Of a DNA stretch of 64,000 nucleotides, positions 61,901 to 64,000 are shown piece after piece. This DNA comes from Trichoplax adhaerens (lineage: Eukaryota > Placozoa > Uniplacotomia > Trichoplacea > Trichoplacidae). The notes below the pieces were generated by a model, which was not told where the DNA came from, did no database searches, and saw only the letters and a list, made by a program, of their open reading frames with translations. How positions within the stretch are numbered: position 1 is the stretch's first letter; every line of letters begins with the position of its first letter. The translations under genes and the position numbers were made by a program. Location of the stretch: NCBI RefSeq assembly GCF_000150275.1, contig NW_002060977.1:238288-302287 (forward strand). The letters run 5' to 3'.

Positions 61901-64000
61901 CTTATGGCTTTACGTTAAGTAAAAATAAAGAACTGATGTTGTTTAGCCTGTCACGGTACGAGCTACCGTGAAGAATTAAATAACTAAATTTGGTGAAATT
62001 TAATATTTATGTACCGTCGTTATAATTAAATACTTACAGCATAAATCACTAAAGTTATATTATGCCAGAGTAAATTATATGTTGCGCTATAGCAATATCT
62101 CTTATATCGTCTCCGACATCAGTACAAGCTGTTGTGGTTGTAATTTTGACTTACAACAGGTCTTAGTTGTACTAAATGATTCTATGAATGGAAATACAGC
62201 AGTCTAATCATCCAGAATTAGTTCAAATCGATTAGATATCCAAGACAAGAAATACTTCTGTATTAATTTGGCTATTACGTTTAATGTTAGCTACTGCTGA
62301 AGGGTATAACAGCTCAGTAGGTACATATTTCAAATTAATAGCAAGCTATAAAGTAGATATTGGATCGAAAAAAGAAAAGAATAATTACTTCACATTGTTT
62401 ATTTGCATCAGCACAGCGGTCATAATTGCAAGCAGCTGCAACTTAGTTGCTATCAAACTTTAGGCTTTTTACTGATCTAATTTGCTTATATGAATCCTCT
62501 ATCAACTGCAGCAATAACCACTCGATCAGTAATTCTACGGTTTAGACGTATCATTGCTATCGTTCAGTACATTTGGCGTATTGTATGAGAACTAATTCAT
62601 CCGTGGATGCGGTAAATTCTTAAGGTACTCCGACTAATGTACTAATTGGACTTCTTCTACACAAATAATCAATACCTGACCGATATCTGTTAGTCTTAGG
62701 TTACTCATTATTTGAGACCAAGTAATGATTCAAAATGACGTTAAATATTGTTTGATCTTGCGGTCTAACTGAGACAATATAGATCACAACAGATCTCACT
62801 ACTGAACGTAACTAAATCAAACGGCGCACACGATTGGGCTTAGATTTCTCAAACAATTACAATTACTTGTAATTAAAGATAGCTGGCAACTACTACCTCC
62901 AACCCTGATGAGTTGACTGACTAGAGTCGAATTAGTAGAATCACTAAAACCAAAACCAACAGCTGTAATGTCGTATAAATCTTTAAATATTATGAGTAAA
63001 GACGTACAGTACTACTACGCGTTAGTGCGGTAAAACTAATTATCACAAAGCGATCCGAACTGTATTCGGTCAAAATTGTAATAAACATGAATAGCTATTA
63101 CTACAGCTTAACTGAAGAATTATTTTTTTGGTTATTACGTAGGCCAATTTGCTATCAGTTTTATTGATATTTTTGCTCGTTAAATCTGATGGTTGACTTT
63201 ATAATTACTCTTCCTGGTTTTAATAGTAATTTCACGCACTGACTCTACGTAATCATTGCATGTACTTACTTAAGGAAATTTATTATTCTTCAACTAGGTA
63301 TATAAATAATAATGGAATTAAAAATCTTGATTTTTTGAAATTTGTACCAAGCCTGGAAAAATTGTAAGTTTGCAATAAGATCTTAGATATAACTTTATTC
63401 TACACAAGCTCAGAATGATAAGATTAAATGTCTAGATAATACAAGTCAAAGAACCGTACTTTTGATTCATAATCTCACATTGATTGTAACGTTATGAAAA
63501 TAATATTACCTATATGCACTGTAGTATATTACTAATTATTTGCTATAATTAACAAAGCAATTTATTACTAACAGTAAATCGAAAATAATAGAGGTCGAGA
63601 TTACTAGACAAGAACGCCTTCTTTTTACGTTTCTAAAATTAGGTTAGCAAGATCGAACAAAATTAATACGCTTAGTCACAAAATTTTTAATCCGCTAAAG
63701 AATTTGAAGACTTTGTAAGTCTAAAATCAATCCTAATTTCAGACAAATTTTACTTTTGTTCTTAAAATTCAGTAGAGTAAGCGCTTAGATGTGCCAATGA
63801 ATTATGTAAAAGTAAATGGTAATAGGATAGATAAGATATTTTAGACTAAATACACCAATAAATTGAGTTAAACTCCGTTCGTAGAATGATTGTTCTACCA
63901 ATTATAGATGCTTATATTTCAATAACTAAATAATGAGCCTCTACTCTATTATTTGATAGTATTTTGATATTAACTTATTCGTGCTAGTTAATTTCTTAAC
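40903..64000 (+). CDS. Gene 2: tandem LGR-like gene, 3' end beyond the window
   Basis: Second multi-exon LRR gene in the same orientation, 8.2 kb after gene 1. It comprises a signal-peptide exon (40903-40963), a 124-nt cap exon (43698-43821) and 26 supported LRR exons plus one weak one (45130), the last at 63643-63714. Phases follow the same rule as in gene 1: phase 1 after the signal exon, phase 2 everywhere else. No 7TM exon occurs before the right edge, so that it is a GPCR is inferred from identical exon plan and neighbourhood. The extracellular product encoded here is already about 700 residues. An LDL-receptor class A exon, which is phase 1-1 in relaxin receptors, could sit between 40964 and 43697, but none was recognised. 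Confidence 0.75.
41704..41715 (+). repeat. Two TTAGGG units
   Basis: TTAGGGTTAGGG followed by TCAGG, the animal telomere unit. Two copies only, so it may be chance. Confidence 0.4.
42425..43028 (-). mobile_element. LTR family B in gene 2 intron
   Basis: TGTCGCAAAACAGC to CACTATCATA. The terminal CA has mutated to TA, and no duplication remains, consistent with age. Confidence 0.8.
43698..43821 (+). CDS. N-terminal cap (LRRNT-like) exon, gene 2, 124 nt
   Basis: Acceptor AACAG, donor GTAAGA. Phase 1 in, phase 2 out, 40 whole codons. The stretch RISCSPYYSWRICNGY has two cysteines, and the end LQISSLPYRY resembles the I-P-x-L-P segment closing an LRRNT cap before the first repeat. Same length and phases as 3037-3160; both share Tyr and CNG near the same place. 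Confidence 0.7.
44190..44716 (-). mobile_element. LTR-like element G, left end uncertain
   Basis: Only the right end is clear: CACGGTCAAGCTTTGACCGTGACA is a hairpin end like those of C, D, E and F. AATAAAGGC lies at about 44512. No second copy is in the window to set the other border. Confidence 0.45.
45130..45195 (+). CDS. Possible first LRR exon, gene 2 (weak)
   Basis: 66 nt, acceptor TTTAG, donor GTAAGC, open in phase 2. VFEDVTAKTLEKVTNCKENI; the repeat pattern is poor and the Asn is missing. An adjacent GTAAAG could be an alternative donor but gives a wrong phase. Confidence 0.38.
46041..46112 (+). CDS. LRR exon, gene 2
   Basis: 72 nt, acceptor TTTGCAG, donor GTAAGA. RLADVVIESGLDYYLANATS; Val replaces Asn, but length, sites and phase are right. 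NAT is a possible glycosylation site. Confidence 0.72.
47042..47682 (-). mobile_element. Solo LTR family F in gene 2 intron
   Basis: TGTCACAAGTCCC to ACTACCGTGACA. Minus-strand TATA (GGTATAAAAG) at about 47280. Hairpin-like end CACGGTAGTAAAGTAGCG. Flanks do not match, so no duplication. Confidence 0.72.
47844..47918 (+). CDS. LRR exon, gene 2 (25 residues)
   Basis: 75 nt, acceptor CTACAG, donor GTAAGT. EITRSKLATTNIAKGISNLP then AILNL. Lies about 160 nt after LTR F. Confidence 0.75.
48041..48124 (+). CDS. LRR exon, gene 2 (28 residues)
   Basis: 84 nt, acceptor CATAG, donor GTAAGT. RITYNDFGHDKPDVKLLFDR then RITSLLYM. Longest repeat of the set; the insert is hydrophilic and lies between Asn and the late Leu positions. 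Confidence 0.7.
48288..48359 (+). CDS. LRR exon, gene 2
   Basis: 72 nt, acceptor AAAAG (weak), donor GTAAGT. DISGNRLSSLSERAFINCGW then LRKL is canonical, which fixes the acceptor. Confidence 0.85.
49063..49134 (+). CDS. LRR exon, gene 2
   Basis: 72 nt, acceptor CTATAG, donor GTAAGT. VANNNQIYRFSSQTFLGLSM is canonical. Confidence 0.9.
49210..49281 (+). CDS. LRR exon, gene 2
   Basis: 72 nt, acceptor CTCAG, donor GTAAGT. NITGNRIANIDADAFHPLQK is canonical and close to gene 1 exon 6904 (same T-G-N-R-I and F-x-P-L-Q spacing). The intron before it is only 75 nt. Confidence 0.93.
49479..49921 (+). mobile_element. Solo LTR family D with exact target duplication
   Basis: 443 nt, the same length as 20783-21225, flanked by CTATA on both sides (49474-49478, 49922-49926). 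TATATAAG at about 49744 and AATAAAG at about 49768. Confidence 0.94.
50861..51489 (-). mobile_element. Solo LTR family B with exact target duplication
   Basis: 629 nt, TGTCACAAAACAGC to ATCACTGTCACA, flanked by CGAAT on both sides (50856-50860, 51490-51494). Confidence 0.94.
51647..51718 (+). CDS. LRR exon, gene 2
   Basis: 72 nt, acceptor TCTAG, donor GTAAGA. NLESNLLISISTETIMELSS is canonical, with Ile for Phe. Confidence 0.9.
51832..51903 (+). CDS. LRR exon, gene 2
   Basis: 72 nt, acceptor TCAAG, donor GTAAAT. ILGSNRIFNYSYGALRPLHK then LQIL. Confidence 0.85.
52079..52150 (+). CDS. LRR exon, gene 2
   Basis: 72 nt, acceptor TCTAG, donor GTAAGC. KLPYNQLTVIGNEFLKSASS is canonical. Confidence 0.9.
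52263..52833 (+). mobile_element. Diverged LTR family A in gene 2 intron
   Basis: Recognisable from AACGTAACTTAGTATT at the left to TGTTATATCACA at the right, with CAGAAGTCTTTCTAGTAG in the middle. Ends and flanks are eroded. Confidence 0.65.
52890..52961 (+). CDS. LRR exon, gene 2
   Basis: 72 nt, acceptor TTACAG, donor GTATGT. DLENNNIEKIMPIELNNLTN is canonical. It follows a diverged LTR A copy by 56 nt. Confidence 0.9.
53057..53128 (+). CDS. LRR exon, gene 2
   Basis: 72 nt, acceptor TCTAG, donor GTAAGT. SLANNKIKILREITFFNLSN is canonical. Confidence 0.92.
53272..53343 (+). CDS. LRR exon, gene 2
   Basis: 72 nt, acceptor CATAG, donor GTAAGT. NLENNRIGQIEDNAFSNLSN is a textbook repeat. Confidence 0.94.
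53813..53881 (+). CDS. LRR exon, gene 2 (23 residues)
   Basis: 69 nt, acceptor CCGCAG, donor GTATGT. KLSLNKIKSLGQPFSAVSNL then KQL. Confidence 0.88.
53989..54069 (+). CDS. LRR exon, gene 2 (27 residues)
   Basis: 81 nt, acceptor TTATAG, donor GTAAGG. YLDLNFLSNPTDGSMYTFQN then LTKLEIL. Confidence 0.87.
54259..54330 (+). CDS. LRR exon, gene 2
   Basis: 72 nt, acceptor TTTCAG, donor GTAAGT. DLSGNRLTKIDKKLFYGLNS is canonical. A diverged LTR B begins only about 9 nt into the intron and leaves the donor intact. Confidence 0.93.
54340..54650 (-). mobile_element. Diverged LTR family B fragment beside a splice donor
   Basis: TGTTACAGAACAGCTTTACAACAAG matches the B terminus (42425) and starts about 9 nt after the donor of exon 54259. 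Similarity fades after about 150 nt; GTATATAACAGTGATG near 54630 may be the other end. Confidence 0.55.
55099..55122. repeat. TATAT pentamer microsatellite
   Basis: Tandem TATAT-type units (TATATTATATTATATT) in the gene 2 intron before exon 55226. Confidence 0.85.
55226..55297 (+). CDS. LRR exon, gene 2
   Basis: 72 nt, acceptor ACTAG, donor GTAAGT. YLANNHISYIEFGTFQNLEK is canonical. Confidence 0.93.
55387..55458 (+). CDS. LRR exon, gene 2
   Basis: 72 nt, acceptor TTTAG, donor GTTAGT. STEQNQLVTINGNQFRGLRN is canonical. Intron before it is 89 nt. Confidence 0.9.
55677..55748 (+). CDS. LRR exon, gene 2
   Basis: 72 nt, acceptor TAATAG, donor GTAAGA. NFAGNPIRSIALNGSNGYSQ then LRSL; Phe position replaced. 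Confidence 0.87.
56152..56223 (+). CDS. LRR exon, gene 2 (degenerate)
   Basis: 72 nt, acceptor GGAAG (weak), donor GTAAGT. NLRGTFLHSMDKLSLNNLPK then LEI. Thr stands for the structural Asn. Confidence 0.7.
56331..56402 (+). CDS. LRR exon, gene 2
   Basis: 72 nt, acceptor TATTAG, donor GTAAAT. DLYRNKIKVVRWSPGFVDAN. Very like gene 1 exon 16231 at its start. Confidence 0.83.
56536..56601 (+). CDS. LRR exon, gene 2 (22 residues)
   Basis: 66 nt, acceptor AATAG, donor GTAAGA. DLSSNGVSSVASINQLCSVR then TL. Confidence 0.83.
56631..57576 (+). mobile_element. LTR family A with an unidentified insert
   Basis: TGTAACGTAACTTATTATGG to GGTTATATCACA. About 56880-57270 has no counterpart in other A copies and begins TGTAGTGTAAC, so a further element is probably nested here. 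The ends of the insert are not resolved. Confidence 0.65.
57700..57771 (+). CDS. LRR exon, gene 2
   Basis: 72 nt, acceptor ACCAG, donor GTAAGT. NLSFNQVLSIAKLQLKNLTC is canonical; NLT is a possible glycosylation site. Confidence 0.9.
57897..57977 (+). CDS. LRR exon, gene 2 (27 residues)
   Basis: 81 nt, acceptor TTTCAG, donor GTAAGT. HLSFNLVHKIEENDVSNAMV then ANKIRSL. Confidence 0.83.
57978..59469. other. Gene 2 intron, mostly unassigned
   Basis: Apart from the relic at 58051 nothing is recognised until LTR A at 59470. Confidence 0.5.
58051..58136 (+). pseudogene. Relic LRR exon with stop and frameshift
   Basis: After TCAAAG the frame reads NNRNLINHFEGFS and then meets TAA; LRR-like codons (LAALKELIT) resume in another frame 17 nt later, without a good donor. 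The length is not compatible with phase 2. It looks like a repeat exon that has decayed inside the gene 2 intron. Confidence 0.4.
59470..60019 (-). mobile_element. Solo LTR family A, well preserved
   Basis: 550 nt, TGTGATATATACC to TTACATTACA, with TGCC on both sides (a 4-bp match; GTGCC and ATGCC if shifted). A 62-codon frame inside begins with TTG and runs antisense to the LTR. Confidence 0.88.
60201..60272 (+). CDS. LRR exon, gene 2
   Basis: 72 nt, acceptor CTGTAG, donor GTAAGT. DISNNRLQYMHPLSFKSCKM is canonical. Confidence 0.93.
61196..61746 (+). mobile_element. Solo LTR family A with exact target duplication
   Basis: TGTATTGGAACTAG to TATATATCGCA, flanked by GTCAC on both sides (61191-61195, 61747-61751). 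TATAAAAG at 61585 and AATAAA at 61693 show LTR polarity. Confidence 0.93.
61949..62355 (+). mobile_element. Diverged LTR family D relic
   Basis: Starts TGTCACGGTACGAGCTACCGTG like D, keeps TGTTAGCTACTGCTGAAGGGTATA near 62300 (D promoter region), and then loses similarity. The right end is missing. Confidence 0.65.
63298..63363 (+). CDS. LRR exon, gene 2 (22 residues)
   Basis: 66 nt, acceptor ACTAG, donor GTAAGT. YINNNGIKNLDFLKFVPSLE then KL. The preceding intron is 3 kb and contains LTR A and a D relic. Confidence 0.88.
63643..63714 (+). CDS. LRR exon, gene 2 (last in window)
   Basis: 72 nt, acceptor ATTAG, donor GTAAGT. LARSNKINTLSHKIFNPLKN then LKTL. The gene continues to the right. Confidence 0.92.

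Overview
This window looks like AT-rich nuclear DNA of an invertebrate animal. Genes are split into very small exons with GT-AG introns. CpG is not visibly depleted, and a vertebrate-style signal (CpG loss, SINEs or LINEs) is absent. The coding content belongs to the leucine-rich-repeat-containing GPCRs (LGRs, glycoprotein-hormone and relaxin receptor superfamily), a metazoan family. A placozoan or another early-branching or compact invertebrate would fit, but the sequence alone does not fix the species.

Gene 1 (3037-32713, +) runs from a 124-nt N-terminal cap exon (3037-3160), through about 38-41 tiny exons that each encode one leucine-rich repeat (LRR), to a single terminal exon (31501-32713). 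The terminal exon carries a cysteine-rich hinge, all seven transmembrane helices and the cytoplasmic tail, and an AATAAA lies at 32752. Every internal boundary is phase 2 (codon split after base 2), so the exons join without frame breaks. The usual LGR ectodomain has roughly 7-17 repeats; this one would have about 40, giving a receptor of about 1,430 residues. Its signal-peptide exon was not found.

Gene 2 (40903 to beyond 64000, +) is a tandem second copy of the same architecture: a signal-peptide exon (40903-40963, phase 1), a cap exon again of exactly 124 nt (43698-43821), and 26-27 LRR exons up to 63714. Its 7TM exon must lie past the right edge.

The intergenic stretch (32.8-40.9 kb) and the larger introns are filled with solo long terminal repeats (LTRs). 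I separate families A to G by sequence; several have TG...CA ends, a TATA box, an AATAAA and exact 5-bp target-site duplications. They are nested (D in C, D in A, E in A, A in B). No gag, pol or integrase reading frame was seen, so the elements have been reduced to solo LTRs.

The candidate new system is the hyper-expanded, one-repeat-per-exon LGR pair. It has very many frame-neutral LRR exons, some degenerate, beside relics that no longer splice in frame. This is the structure expected if ectodomain length is evolving quickly, or is varied by exon skipping.
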